Shown here piece by piece: positions 7,383 through 17,433 of a stretch of DNA of 32,025 nt. Each line of letters begins with the position of its first letter. Position 1 is the first letter of the stretch. The DNA lies in contig CALAEG010000236.1 of NCBI GenBank assembly GCA_937890965.1, forward strand, positions 1 to 32,025, given 5' to 3'. The DNA comes from an uncultured Caulobacteraceae bacterium. Lineage in GTDB: Bacteria; Pseudomonadota; Alphaproteobacteria; Caulobacterales; Caulobacteraceae. Both the position numbers and the translations under genes were made by a program. The notes below the pieces were generated by a model. It had not been told where the DNA came from, made no database searches, and saw only the letters and a list, made by a program, of their open reading frames with translations.

Positions 7383-10232
7383 ATGACCGACACCCTCGCT
7401 GACGCGCCCGAAACCCTCGCCGACATCCCGCGTGAGATGACCCAGGATGGACCAGCCATCCGGCTCTATGTGATCGACGTCTCCGGCTACATCTTCCGCG
7501 CCTATCACGCCCTGCCGCCGCTGACGCGGAAGTCGGACGGCCTTCCGGTCGGCGCGGTGGCCGGGTTCTGCAACATGCTGTGGAAGCTCCTGGTCGACAT
7601 GAAGGCCGCGCCGGACGCGCCGACCCACCTGGCGGCGATCTTCGACCATTCCGAGAAGACCTTCCGCAACAACCTCTATGCTGAATACAAGGCCCACCGG
7701 CCGCCGGCGCCCGAGGACCTGGTGCCGCAGTTCCCGCTAGTGCGCGAGGCGACCAAGGCCTTTGGCGTGCCGTGCATCGAGCTGCCCGGCTACGAGGCCG
7801 ACGACCTGATCGCGGCCTATGCTTGCCACGTCCGCGACCTGGGCGGCGAGGTGGTGATCGTCTCCTCCGACAAGGACCTGATGCAGCTGGTCGGCGAGCG
7901 GGTCTCGATGTTCGACCCGATGAAGAACATCCGCCTCGGTCCCTCCGAGGTGGCCGAGAAGTTCGGCGTGCCGCCGGACAAGGTGGTCGATGTCCAGGCC
8001 CTGTGCGGCGACTCAGTCGACAACGTGCCGGGCGCGCCGGGCATCGGGGTCAAGACCGCCTCGGCCCTGATCCTGGAATATGGCGACCTCGATACGCTGC
8101 TGGCCCGCGCCGGCGAGATCAAGCAGGACAAGCGCCGTCAGACCCTGATCGACTTCGCCGACCAGATCCGCCTGTCGCGCGAGCTGGTGCGGCTGGATTG
8201 CGAAACGCCGCTGCCCTCGCCGATCGAGGCGCTGGATGTCGCCGAGCCCGATGCGGCGGTGCTGGCGCAGTTCCTGGAGACCATGGAGTTCCGCACCCTG
8301 GCCCGGCGCGTCGCCGAGGCGATGAGCGGCGGGGCGGCGCCCGTGGCCAAACCCGCGGCCGAGCCGGCGGCGGCCAAGCCGATCGACGCCAGCGGCTATG
8401 TTTGCGTACGCGATCTGGCGACCCTGGACAGCTTCATCGACCGCGCTCGCGCCCAGGGCCTGGTCGCCTTCGACACCGAAACGGATTCGCCATCCTCGGC
8501 CAATGCCGGGCTGTGCGGCGTCTCGCTGGCCTTAACGCCGGGCGAGGCCTGTTACATCCCGGTCGGCCATAGCGGCGAAGCCGACGAGGGTCTGCAGTTT
8601 GCGGCCAGCGATCTGCGGCAACTGCCGCTCGACCAGGTGATCGCGCGCCTGAAACCGCTTTTCGAAGCCCCCGGGGTGATCAAGATCGCCCACAACGTCA
8701 AGTACGAGCTGGCGGTCCTGTCGCGTTACGGCATCACGGTCTCGCCGATCGAAGACACCATGCTGATCTCCTATGTGCTGGAGGCCGGCCTGCACAATCA
8801 CGGCATGGAGGACCTGGCCAAGCTGTGGCTGGACCACGAGCCGATCAGCCTGAAGAGCGTGACGGGAACCGGCAAGGCGCAGAAAAGTTTCAAGCATGCG
8901 CCCCTGGAATCGGCGACCGCCTATGCCGCCGAGGACGCCGACGTCACCTTACGGCTCTACCACCAGCTCCGGCCAAGGCTGGCCCGCGAGGGCGTGCTCA
9001 GCGTCTACGAGACCCTGGAGCGGCCGTTGCCGGCGGTGCTGGCCCAGATGGAGTGCGAAGGGATCAGGATCGATCCCGAACAGCTGCGGCTGCTCAGCCA
9101 CGACTTCTCCATGCGCATGGCCGATCTGGAAGCCGAGGCGCAGAGGATCGTCGGGCGACCGTTCAACCTGGGCTCACCCAAGCAGATCGGCGACGTGCTG
9201 TTCGGCGAGATGGGCCTGCCCGGCGCGAAAAAGACCGCGACCGGCGCCTGGGGCACCGATGTGCGCATCCTGGAGGAGCTGGCCGCCCAGGGCCACGCCC
9301 TGCCGCGCGTGCTGATGGATTGGCGTCTGCTCTCCAAGCTGAAGGGCACCTATACCGACAATCTGGCGCAGGCGATCTCGGAGCGCACCGGCCGGGTGCA
9401 CACCTCCTACGCCCTGGCCTCGACCACCACGGGGCGGCTGTCCTCCAACGATCCCAACCTGCAGAACATCCCGGTACGGACGGAGGAGGGTCGTAAGATC
9501 CGCAAGGCCTTCATCGCCGAACCCGGCCATCTGCTGATCAGCGCCGACTACAGCCAGATCGAGCTTCGCCTGCTCGCCCATATCGGCGACATCCCGCAGC
9601 TTAAAAAGGCCTTCCAGGCCGGCCACGATATCCACGCCATGACCGCATCGGAGATGTTCGGCGTCCCGATCGAAGGCATGCCGGCCGAGACGCGCCGGCG
9701 AGCCAAGGCGATCAATTTCGGCATCATCTATGGGATATCGGCCTTTGGGCTGGCCAACCAATTGTCGATCCCGCGCGATGAGGCGGCAGCCTATATCGAG
9801 ACCTATTTCGACCGCTTCCCGGGTATCCGCGCCTATATGGACCGGACCCGCGCCCTGGTGCGCGAACACGGCTTCGTCACCACCCTCTTTGGACGGAAGG
9901 TCAATATTCCCGACATCCGCTCGAGCAACGTGGCGCACCGCCAGTTCGCCGAGCGCGCCGCCATCAACGCCCCGATCCAGGGCACGGCCGCTGACGTCAT
10001 CCGCCGCGCCATGATCCGCATGCCGAGCGCCCTGAAGGCGGCGGGCCTTTCGGCGCGGATGCTGCTGCAGGTGCACGACGAACTGGTCTTCGAGGCGCCC
10101 GAGGCGGAAGCCGCCGAGACCTCCGCTGTCGCCAGCGCCGTGATGGAACAGGCCGCCGAGCCCGCCGTGTCTCTTAGCGTGCCCCTGGTTGTCGATGCTC
10201 GCGCCGCCACCAACTGGGATGAAGCGCACTAA
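7383..10232 (+). CDS. polA: DNA polymerase I
   Basis: 949 aa with 5'-3' exonuclease (GYEADDLIA, SSDKDLMQLV), 3'-5' exonuclease (VAFDTETDSPSS) and polymerase motifs (SADYSQIELRLLAHI, RRRAKAINFGIIYGIS, QVHDELVFE). Confidence 0.98.
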   Translation: MTDTLADAPETLADIPREMTQDGPAIRLYVIDVSGYIFRAYHALPPLTRKSDGLPVGAVAGFCNMLWKLLVDMKAAPDAPTHLAAIFDHSEKTFRNNLYAEYKAHRPPAPEDLVPQFPLVREATKAFGVPCIELPGYEADDLIAAYACHVRDLGGEVVIVSSDKDLMQLVGERVSMFDPMKNIRLGPSEVAEKFGVPPDKVVDVQALCGDSVDNVPGAPGIGVKTASALILEYGDLDTLLARAGEIKQDKRRQTLIDFADQIRLSRELVRLDCETPLPSPIEALDVAEPDAAVLAQFLETMEFRTLARRVAEAMSGGAAPVAKPAAEPAAAKPIDASGYVCVRDLATLDSFIDRARAQGLVAFDTETDSPSSANAGLCGVSLALTPGEACYIPVGHSGEADEGLQFAASDLRQLPLDQVIARLKPLFEAPGVIKIAHNVKYELAVLSRYGITVSPIEDTMLISYVLEAGLHNHGMEDLAKLWLDHEPISLKSVTGTGKAQKSFKHAPLESATAYAAEDADVTLRLYHQLRPRLAREGVLSVYETLERPLPAVLAQMECEGIRIDPEQLRLLSHDFSMRMADLEAEAQRIVGRPFNLGSPKQIGDVLFGEMGLPGAKKTATGAWGTDVRILEELAAQGHALPRVLMDWRLLSKLKGTYTDNLAQAISERTGRVHTSYALASTTTGRLSSNDPNLQNIPVRTEEGRKIRKAFIAEPGHLLISADYSQIELRLLAHIGDIPQLKKAFQAGHDIHAMTASEMFGVPIEGMPAETRRRAKAINFGIIYGISAFGLANQLSIPRDEAAAYIETYFDRFPGIRAYMDRTRALVREHGFVTTLFGRKVNIPDIRSSNVAHRQFAERAAINAPIQGTAADVIRRAMIRMPSALKAAGLSARMLLQVHDELVFEAPEAEAAETSAVASAVMEQAAEPAVSLSVPLVVDARAATNWDEAH

Positions 10233-10282
10233 CCATTGACTGGCGGCGGGTTCGGCCCTAGTCGGTCCCGGCCTTCTTTTAG

Positions 10283-10369
<87 letters not shown>

Positions 10370-10392
10370 ACGCCAGAGGCGGTGCGAAGCCC

Positions 10393-11007
10393 GTGACGAT
10401 CCATCAGCACGACGGCGACCTGCCCGACGGGCTCGATCTGGGCCCCTTCGTGGCGATCGACACCGAAACCATGGGCCTGCGCCTGGGCCGCGACCCTCTC
10501 TGCGTGGCGCAACTGTCCTCCGGCGACGGCGACAGCCACATCGTCCGCTTCAACCGGCCGGCCTATGACGCGCCGAACATCAAACGGCTGCTCACCGATC
10601 CAAACGTTCTGAAGCTCTTCCACTTCGGCCGGTTCGACATCGCCATGTTCGCCCTGCACCTGGGCGTCACCACGGCCCCGGTCTATTGCACCAAGATCGC
10701 CTCGAAGCTCGCCCGCACCTATACCGACCGGCACGGGCTGAAGGATGTGGTGCGCGAACTGATGGGCGCGGACATGTCCAAGGCCCAGCAGAGCTCCGAC
10801 TGGGGCGCCGATCGGCTCAGCCCCGAACAGCTCGCCTATGCGGCCAGCGACGTGGCCTATCTGCACGGCCTGCGCACCAGGCTCGACGCGATGCTGGTGC
10901 GGGAAGGCCGCATGGAGCTGGCCCAGGCCTGTTTCGATTTCCTGCCCTGGCGCGCCAAGCTGGATGTGGCCGGCTGGGAAGACGTCGACATCTTCGCCCA
11001 CAGCTGA
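10393..11007 (+). CDS. Ribonuclease D-like 3'-5' exonuclease (single DEDD domain, no HRDC)
   Basis: GTG start; FVAIDTETMGLRLGRDPLCVAQLS, FHFGRFDIAMF, YAASDVAYLHGLR: DEDDy exonuclease motifs. Confidence 0.9.
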   Translation: MTIHQHDGDLPDGLDLGPFVAIDTETMGLRLGRDPLCVAQLSSGDGDSHIVRFNRPAYDAPNIKRLLTDPNVLKLFHFGRFDIAMFALHLGVTTAPVYCTKIASKLARTYTDRHGLKDVVRELMGADMSKAQQSSDWGADRLSPEQLAYAASDVAYLHGLRTRLDAMLVREGRMELAQACFDFLPWRAKLDVAGWEDVDIFAHS

Positions 11008-11017
11008 GCGGGCGCCC

Positions 11018-11653
11018 ATGATCGCCCAGGCGCCCCCGGCCGAGACCCTTCGCCTGGAGCGGCGCGCCCGCGACATGCGCCGCTGGCGGCGTCGCTCACT
11101 GATCATCGCCGCCTTCCGCCGCCTCCTGCCGCTCGTCATCCTCGGCATCGTGCTGGTGTTCGGCGGATGGGTGCTGTTCGGCGGCCTGCTCACCAGCGGC
11201 GGCGCGGGCCGGGGCGCGGGCCCCAGCTCCATCCACATGACCAATGCGCGCTTCCTGGGCCGCGACGCCCAGGGCCACGCCTATGTGCTGACCGCGATCG
11301 AGGCTGCCCGCGACAATACCGACTTCCAGAAGATCACGCTGACCCAGCCCACCCTGGCCATGGATTCCGATGGTCAGAAGCCCACCCGGCTCTCGGCCGA
11401 CCGCGGCGTCTATCGCGAGGACAACCGCATCCTGCTGCTCAATGGCCATGTCTCGGTGCGCGACAGCCAGGGCGACTCCTTTGTCACCGATCAGGCGATT
11501 GTCGACACGGTCAATGGCGCGGTGGCCGGCAAGTCGCCGATTGTCGGGCAGGGGCCTTCAGGCTCCATCCGCGCCGATTCCTACGCCATCTACGATCGCG
11601 GGCAGCGGCTTGTTTTCCAAGGCAAGGTTCACTCCAGGCTCAATGCGCACTAG
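11018..11653 (+). CDS. lptC: LPS export ABC transporter periplasmic protein LptC
   Basis: Single N-terminal TM followed by FLGRDAQGHAYVLTAIEA...LSADRGVYREDNRILLLNGHVSVRDSQGDSF; immediately precedes lptA/lptB. Confidence 0.9.
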   Translation: MIAQAPPAETLRLERRARDMRRWRRRSLIIAAFRRLLPLVILGIVLVFGGWVLFGGLLTSGGAGRGAGPSSIHMTNARFLGRDAQGHAYVLTAIEAARDNTDFQKITLTQPTLAMDSDGQKPTRLSADRGVYREDNRILLLNGHVSVRDSQGDSFVTDQAIVDTVNGAVAGKSPIVGQGPSGSIRADSYAIYDRGQRLVFQGKVHSRLNAH

Positions 11654-11691
11654 ATAAGGCGCTGGCGGCCCGGACAAGCTTCAAGGATGCA

Positions 11692-12276
11692 ATGGCGATG
11701 ATGCGGACGGCCGTGGTTTTGTCAGTGTTCAGCCTGGCCGCGGGCTTTTCCGCGCCGGCCCTGGCGCAGCTGTCGTCGTCCTCCAACAGCCCCGTCGACG
11801 TCACCGCCGACCAGCTCGAAGCCCAGCCGCAGCAGTGCCTGGCCATCTATCGCGGCAATGTCGAGGCCTTGCAGGGCACCAGCCGCCTGCGCACCGACCT
11901 GCTCAACATCTACGCCAAGCCGGGGGCGGCCAAGGCTCAGCCCGCGCCGGGCGGCGGCCCTTCGAGCAAGTGCGGCGCGCTGGACCGCATGGAGGCGCAC
12001 GGTTCGGTCTACTACATGACGCCCAGCGAGGTGGTGAAGGGCGACGACGCCGTCTACCTCGCCGACGCCAAGACCATCACGCTGACCGGCGACGTGGTGG
12101 TCAGCCAGGGCAAGAACGTCGTGGTCGGCAACCGGCTGGTCATCAATACCGACACCCAGCACGCGACCATGGAGTCCAACGCCAAGGGCGCCGGCGCGGC
12201 GAACCGGGTCCGTTCGGTGCTCTATCCCGGCAGCCAGGGCGTCGGCTTGATCCAATCCGCGCCGTCCAAGCCTTGA
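11692..12276 (+). CDS. lptA: Lipopolysaccharide transport periplasmic protein LptA (OstA-like)
   Basis: Signal peptide MAMMRTAVVLSVFSLAAGFSAPALA; PVDVTADQLEAQPQQCLAIYRGNVEALQGTSRLRTD and a second OstA repeat; gene context. Confidence 0.93.
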   Translation: MAMMRTAVVLSVFSLAAGFSAPALAQLSSSSNSPVDVTADQLEAQPQQCLAIYRGNVEALQGTSRLRTDLLNIYAKPGAAKAQPAPGGGPSSKCGALDRMEAHGSVYYMTPSEVVKGDDAVYLADAKTITLTGDVVVSQGKNVVVGNRLVINTDTQHATMESNAKGAGAANRVRSVLYPGSQGVGLIQSAPSKP

Positions 12277-12304
12277 AGATCGCAAGGGCTCGGAAAGCGC
12301 CGCG

Positions 12305-13060
12305 ATGAAGCTTGAGACCATCAAACATTCGGCCACGGCCGGAACCGGACTGTTCGCCGATGCGATCGGCAAGTCGTTTCGCGGCCGCAAGGTGGTCTCC
12401 AACGTCAGCCTGAGGCTGGCCCGCGGCGAGGTCGCCGGGCTGCTCGGCCCGAACGGCGCCGGCAAGACCACCTGTTTCTACATGATCACCGGGCTGATCA
12501 GCGTCGACTATGGCGCCATCTGGCTCGACGGCGAGAACATCACCGCCCAGCCCATGTACCAGCGCGCCCGCATGGGGGTGGGCTACCTGCCGCAGGAGGC
12601 CTCGATCTTCCGCGGCATGACCGTGGAAGAAAACATCATGGCCGTTGTCGAGATGCGCGAGCCCAGCGACAAGCGCGCCCGCCTGGCGGTGACCGAACTG
12701 CTGGAGGAGCTGCGCATCGAGCATTTGCGCGCCGCGCCGGCGGTTTCGCTCTCCGGCGGCGAGCGGCGGCGCGTCGAGATCGCCCGGGCTCTGGCCAGCG
12801 AGCCGGACTTCATGCTGCTGGACGAGCCCTTCGCCGGCATCGATCCCCTGGCCATGGCCGACATCCGCGAGGTGATCGCCTATTTGAAGGGACGCGGGAT
12901 CGGCATCCTGATCACCGACCACAATGTGCGCGAGACCCTGGACATCATCGATCGCGCCTCGATCATCCACGCCGGCGAGGTGCTGTTCGAAGGCGCGCCG
13001 GACGAGATACTCGCCGACCCGGAAGTCCGCCGCGTCTATCTGGGCGACCGGTTCAGCTGA
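12305..13060 (+). CDS. lptB: LPS export ABC transporter ATP-binding protein LptB
   Basis: GPNGAGKTTCFYMITGLI, GVGYLPQEASIFRGMTVEENI, LSGGERRRVEIARALA, LLDEPFAGIDPLAMADI. Confidence 0.98.
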   Translation: MKLETIKHSATAGTGLFADAIGKSFRGRKVVSNVSLRLARGEVAGLLGPNGAGKTTCFYMITGLISVDYGAIWLDGENITAQPMYQRARMGVGYLPQEASIFRGMTVEENIMAVVEMREPSDKRARLAVTELLEELRIEHLRAAPAVSLSGGERRRVEIARALASEPDFMLLDEPFAGIDPLAMADIREVIAYLKGRGIGILITDHNVRETLDIIDRASIIHAGEVLFEGAPDEILADPEVRRVYLGDRFS

Positions 13061-13087
13061 ATTTCGACGCAAGGCCAATCAACGCGA

Positions 13088-13112
13088 CCTTCCTCCCGCG
13101 AGGGGAGAACGG
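13088..13112. repeat. Solitary degenerate arm of the intergenic inverted-repeat family
   Basis: CCTTCCTCCCGCGAGGGGAGAACGG closely matches the arm CCTTCTCCCGCGAGGGGAGAAGG of copy 1; no partner arm nearby. Confidence 0.65.
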
Positions 13113-13244
13113 ACGCTTTGGTGAGCTTGGCCCGTATGAGTTTGATAATCGGAGCACTTTTCGCAGCGCCAGGCGCGCCGCATTAACCAGTCGGTGGGAA
13201 AGGCTCTCTAGGGTCTGAAGGCAAGATTCAGGCCAGGAGGGCGC

Positions 13245-14777
13245 GTGGCGCTCAGTCCCCGATTAGAGTTGAGGCAGGGCCAGGGCCTCGTCATCACGCC
13301 GCAGCTGCAGCAGGCGATCAAGCTTCTGCAGCTGTCCAGCGTCGAGCTGGATTCCTATGTCGAGGGCGAGCTTGAGCGCAATCCGCTGTTGCAGCGAGAC
13401 GAGCGCGACTCCGACGGCGAGACCGACGCCCCAGCAGCGGCCGAACGCGAGACGGAAATCGGCGAGACGGCGCTGGATCGCATCACTGACGCCGCCGCCG
13501 CCGCCGATATCGATGCGGCCCCCGGCGACCTCTATGCCGAGGCCTCGCCGGGCGAAGGCCTGAACGCGCACGGCGACGACTCAGGCGCGGAGACCTACCA
13601 GACCGGCGGCGCGGTCGACTGGTCGCGCGCCGGCCGTGGCGGCGGCTTCGACGGCGAAGAACAGACCCTGGAAGGCGGCGCCCAGCGCGCCAAGACGCTC
13701 AGTGAGCACCTGGCCGACCAGCTGGTCGTCGCGGGGTTTGCCGGCGCCGACTACCTGATTGCCCAGGTGCTGATCGACGGCGTCGACGAGGGCGGCTATC
13801 TGCGCCTCGACCTGAAGGAGGTCGCCGAGCGCCTCGGCTGCGCGCCGGAAAAAGCGCAAGCCGTGCTGACCCGGCTGCAGGGCTTCGAGCCCACCGGCGT
13901 CTTCGCCCGTGACGTGGCCGAATGCCTGCGCCTGCAGTTGATCGAGCGCGACCGCTGCGACCCGGCCATGTCGGCGCTGTTGGACAATCTCGACCTTTTG
14001 GCCAAGCGCGACATGAGCGGTCTTCGCCGCGTCTGCGCGGTCGATGAGGAAGACCTGAAGGAGATGCTGGCCGAGCTGCGCGCCCTGACCCCGCGCCCGG
14101 GCGCGGCCTTCGGCGGCGAGCCGGCCGCGCCGATCACCCCCGACGCGGTGGTGCGCGAAAGCCTTGGCGGTCTCTGGCACGTCGAGCTGAACTCGGACGC
14201 CCTGCCGCGTCTGCTGGTCGACCAGCGCTACCACGCCCGCGTCTCCGGCGGTGCGCGCACGGACGCCGACAAGACCTTCGTCGCCGACTGCCTGGCCTCG
14301 GCCAACTGGCTGGTGCGCAGCCTCGACCAGCGGGCCAAGACCATATTGAAGGTGGCCAGCGAGATCGTGCGCCAGCAAGACGGCTTTCTGGCCTTTGGCG
14401 TCGAGCACCTGCGGCCCCTGAACCTGAAGACCGTCGCCGAGGCGATCGGCATGCACGAATCCACCGTCAGCCGGGTGACATCGAACAAGTATCTCGCCAC
14501 CCCGCGCGGGGTGTTTGAGATGAAGTTCTTCTTCACCGCCGCGATCCAGTCCAGCGACGGCGGCGCGGCCCACTCGGCCGAAAGCGTGCGTCACCGCATC
14601 CGTCAGCTGATCGATTCCGAGGTCGAGCCGGAGACCGTGCTCTCCGACGACCGCATCGTCGAAATCCTCAACGAGACCGGCGTCGACATCGCGCGACGCA
14701 CCGTGGCCAAGTATCGCGAGGCCATGCGCATCCCGTCCTCGGTCGAACGGCGGCGGATGCTCAAGGAAGCTTGCTAG
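13245..14777 (+). CDS. rpoN: RNA polymerase sigma-54 factor
   Basis: MALSPRLELRQGQGLVITPQLQQAIKLLQLSSVELDSYVEGELERNPLL; RpoN box-like ARRTVAKYREAMRIPSSVERRR. Confidence 0.98.
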   Translation: MALSPRLELRQGQGLVITPQLQQAIKLLQLSSVELDSYVEGELERNPLLQRDERDSDGETDAPAAAERETEIGETALDRITDAAAAADIDAAPGDLYAEASPGEGLNAHGDDSGAETYQTGGAVDWSRAGRGGGFDGEEQTLEGGAQRAKTLSEHLADQLVVAGFAGADYLIAQVLIDGVDEGGYLRLDLKEVAERLGCAPEKAQAVLTRLQGFEPTGVFARDVAECLRLQLIERDRCDPAMSALLDNLDLLAKRDMSGLRRVCAVDEEDLKEMLAELRALTPRPGAAFGGEPAAPITPDAVVRESLGGLWHVELNSDALPRLLVDQRYHARVSGGARTDADKTFVADCLASANWLVRSLDQRAKTILKVASEIVRQQDGFLAFGVEHLRPLNLKTVAEAIGMHESTVSRVTSNKYLATPRGVFEMKFFFTAAIQSSDGGAAHSAESVRHRIRQLIDSEVEPETVLSDDRIVEILNETGVDIARRTVAKYREAMRIPSSVERRRMLKEAC

Positions 14778-14832
14778 CCTAAGGGCTCCGCTAAGCTTGA
14801 CTTCCCCTGGACGCGGGTCTCGACTGCCGGTC

Positions 14833-15453
14833 ATGCAAGTTCAAGTCTCCGGCAAACATGTCGCTATCGGCGAATCCCTGAAGACGCGGGTCACCGACGA
14901 ACTCCTCTCCAGCATCGGCAAATATTTCGACCGCGGCGGCGACGCCGAGGTGGTGGTCAGCCGCGACGGCCACAATTTCAAGGTCGATTGCGCCGTCACC
15001 CTGGCCTCGGGCCAGCAGCTGCAGAGCCATGGGCTGGGGGCCGACGCCCACGGCGCCTTCAGCATCGCCCTGGACAAGATCGAGACCCGCATCCGGCGCT
15101 ACAAGCGGCGCCTGAAAAGCCATTCGGTGGCCGCCAACGCCAAGCAGGCGGAGACCGCGGCCCTTTATGTGCTGCGCGCGCCCGAGGACACCGAGGACGA
15201 GGACGGCTGGGATGCGGCCGAAGGCCACGGGGCGCCGGCCGCCATGATCATCGCGGAAACCCTTTCCCCCTTACGCAGTATGACCGTTTCGATGGCGGTG
15301 ATGCAGCTGGACCTGACTGAATCTCAAACAATCGTGTTTAGAAACGCCGCCCACGGCGGATTATCGGTGGTATATCGCCGGCCCGACGGAAACATCGGCT
15401 GGATCGATCCGGAGCGCACCACCAGCGCGCTCGAAGCCGAAGGGCGCGACTGA
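14833..15453 (+). CDS. hpf: Ribosome hibernation promoting factor, long form
   Basis: MQVQVSGKHVAIGESLKTRVTDELLSSIGKYFDRGGDAEVVVSRDG... plus C-terminal long-HPF domain (IVFRNAAHGGLSVVYRRPDGNIGWIDP). Confidence 0.95.
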   Translation: MQVQVSGKHVAIGESLKTRVTDELLSSIGKYFDRGGDAEVVVSRDGHNFKVDCAVTLASGQQLQSHGLGADAHGAFSIALDKIETRIRRYKRRLKSHSVAANAKQAETAALYVLRAPEDTEDEDGWDAAEGHGAPAAMIIAETLSPLRSMTVSMAVMQLDLTESQTIVFRNAAHGGLSVVYRRPDGNIGWIDPERTTSALEAEGRD

Positions 15454-15492
15454 CCAGGAGTTGGTCGGGAGCAGACTTCCGCTTCGGTCGTT

Positions 15493-16008
15493 TTGGCGGT
15501 CGAAGAGTTTCGGTTTGTAGAGTCACCACGGGCGGGCGTCTTGATCACCATCGAAGATTTGCTGGACCGGCGCGCCATCACGCCGAAGCTTTCCGCGCAC
15601 ACCAAACGCCAGGCCTTGTCGCTGTTGGCGGAGACGGCGGCGCGGCGATTCAACCTGGATGCGGGCGAGGTGCTGGACGCGCTTTTGGCCCGCGAACAGA
15701 CCAGCTCGACCGGCGTCGGCTCCGGCGTGGCCGTGCCGCACGCGCGGCTGGCCGGCCTCGACCGCATGCGCGGCGTCTTCCTGCGCCTTGAGACCCCGGT
15801 GGATTTCGATTCGGTCGACGGCGCTCCGGTGGATCTGATCTTCGCGCTATTGGCGCCCGCCGATGCGGGCTCCGAGCACCTGCGCGCGCTGGCCCGCGTC
15901 GCGCGCCTGCTGCGCCAGAAGGAACTGCGCCAGCAACTGCGCCAGGCCCGCACCCCCGACGCCATCCACGCCCTCCTGGCCCAGGAAGCGCGGCCGTCAG
16001 CGGCGTAA
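15493..16008 (+). CDS. ptsN: PTS IIA-like nitrogen regulatory protein PtsN
   Basis: ALLAREQTSSTGVGSGVAVPHARLAGL (phosphorylatable His context); follows rpoN-hpf. Start is uncertain: TTG 15493 or TTG 15541. Confidence 0.93.
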   Translation: MAVEEFRFVESPRAGVLITIEDLLDRRAITPKLSAHTKRQALSLLAETAARRFNLDAGEVLDALLAREQTSSTGVGSGVAVPHARLAGLDRMRGVFLRLETPVDFDSVDGAPVDLIFALLAPADAGSEHLRALARVARLLRQKELRQQLRQARTPDAIHALLAQEARPSAA

Positions 16009-16012
16009 GCGT

Positions 16013-16149
16013 CCTTCTCCCCTTGCGGGAGAAGGTCGGATGAGGGGTTTCGCGGTTCTATCCGGATAGGTCTTGCGGCGAATCAGGGATCGCTGTGCGA
16101 CCCCTGATCCGTCGGCTTCGCCGCCACCTTCTCCCGCAAGGGGAGAAGG
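16013..16149. repeat. Long inverted-repeat intergenic element (REP/MITE-like), copy 2
   Basis: Arms CCTTCTCCCCTTGCGGGAGAAGG (16013-16035) and CCTTCTCCCGCAAGGGGAGAAGG (16127-16149), perfect reverse complements. Confidence 0.88.
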
Positions 16150-16155
16150 AACTTT

Positions 16156-16413
16156 TTAGTGCACTGACACGGGCGCTAGGTCGTTGGCCAGGGCGGCGGC
16201 GACGGCGGATTCGCGGTCGCCCATCACGGCCAGGCGCGCGCCGTCGGCGCGGTGGACCGCATAAAGGATCTGGTCGGGGTCGATGGAGAAGCTCTTGGCC
16301 TCTTCGATCGGAGTCGAGGCGAGGACATCGCGGGCCTTGATCGGCCGGACATAGACCAGATCGGGCGCGCCAAGAGCGGCGAAAGCTTCGGTGGAGAATT
16401 CAGGCGTCGTCAT
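16156..16413 (-). CDS. DUF1150 family protein
   Basis: 85 aa, FAALGAPDLVYVRPIKARDV...YAVHRADGARLAVMGDRESAVAAAL. Confidence 0.8.
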   Translation of the reverse strand: MTTPEFSTEAFAALGAPDLVYVRPIKARDVLASTPIEEAKSFSIDPDQILYAVHRADGARLAVMGDRESAVAAALANDLAPVSVH

Positions 16414-16459
16414 GACCGCCTCCTTTTCAAAAACTCAACGCATTGAACGGCTGCAAGGT

Positions 16460-16885
16460 TCAGCCAGCCGTCCTTATTGGTATCCGCTTCGTCCGCTTGC
16501 TGGGCTCGGGCTGCACGAGGTCGATGTGGAGCAGACCATGCTCCAGCACCGCATCGCTGACCTCGAGGCCGTCGGCGAGGACGAAGGTTCGCAAGAAGCC
16601 GCGCGCGGCGATGCCGCGATGCAGAAAGGCGCGATCGTCAGCGTCTTTCATCTCGCCGTCCTTGCGCCCGGCCACCGTGAGCTGGTTGTCTTCAACCACC
16701 ACATGGAGCTGGTCGGGCGAAAAGCCCGCCACCGCCAGACTGATGCGGAGCCGGCCGTCTCCGGCATCTTCCACATTATAGGGCGGGTAGCTCTCGGCCG
16801 CGGCCTTGGCCGCGCGTTCGATCAGCGAGCGCGTATGCTCGAAACCGAGCAGGAACGGGCTGTCGAACAGGATCGTACGGTTCAT
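16460..16885 (-). CDS. Hsp20 family small heat shock protein (IbpA-like)
   Basis: ESYPPYNVEDAGDGRLRISLAVAGFSPDQLHVVVEDNQLTVAGRK...FLHRGIAARGFLRTFVLADGLEVSDAVLEHGLLHIDL. Confidence 0.95.
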   Translation of the reverse strand: MNRTILFDSPFLLGFEHTRSLIERAAKAAAESYPPYNVEDAGDGRLRISLAVAGFSPDQLHVVVEDNQLTVAGRKDGEMKDADDRAFLHRGIAARGFLRTFVLADGLEVSDAVLEHGLLHIDLVQPEPSKRTKRIPIRTAG

Positions 16886-17025
16886 CGGCGAAGCCCTCGA
16901 ACGAAGCGACTTCGTCCGCCCTGGCCTTGAGAACCCTGTCAGGCGCTCCCTCGACTTCGGGCGAACCCAACATAAGTGGCGATTGGAAACCCGCTGTTCA
17001 AGCGGTCGCCTCTAAGGCCGGCGCC

Positions 17026-17259
17026 TCAGCGCATCGAGAGCGCAATCGGACGGTTGTCCAGCTGGTGCAGCACTGTCTCGAGCTGGTCGAGCACGCCGGC
17101 GCGGATCACCTTCTCGCCGGCGCTCATGGGAAAGCCCAGTCGGACCTTCGCCTCATAGACCATGTCGGCGATCATGCCGCGATTGGCGGCGTGGGTGATG
17201 AGGGCGCTGACCAGCGCCTCCTGCACGGCCAATCTTTGTTCCACTTCACTTCCGCTCAT
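17026..17259 (-). CDS. hypothetical small protein
   Basis: 77 aa MSGSEVEQRLAVQEALVSALITHAANRGMIADMVYEAKVRLGFPMSAGEKVIRAGVLDQLETVLHQLDNRPIALSMR; good start, same strand as hsp20/DUF1150. Confidence 0.65.
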   Translation of the reverse strand: MSGSEVEQRLAVQEALVSALITHAANRGMIADMVYEAKVRLGFPMSAGEKVIRAGVLDQLETVLHQLDNRPIALSMR

Positions 17260-17314
17260 AATCCGCCTCCCCGTTTGGCGTAAATCACGGTTAATCCACG
17301 CTGAGCTTAAGTGT

Positions 17315-17433
17315 TGAAATGGGCGAAATTTTGACCAAATACGACCGATCTATAGTAATACATTAGTAACGATTAGCCTCTGACGTGAAGAGAATCCGCA
17401 GGGTTCTGCTGACCGATCGTATCGCCCATTTCA
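17315..17433. repeat. 12-bp perfect inverted repeat flanking an AT-rich promoter-like segment
   Basis: TGAAATGGGCGA (17315-17326) and TCGCCCATTTCA (17422-17433), in the divergent intergenic region 17260-17518. Confidence 0.6.

Noticed and set aside
13581-14834. 417-aa antisense ORF over rpoN
   Set aside because: Complement of a conserved sigma-54 gene; composition-driven open frame.
17291-17310. Possible CtrA box TTAA...TTAA
   Set aside because: Spacing between the TTAA halves is 12 nt, not the 7 nt expected for TTAA-N7-TTAA.
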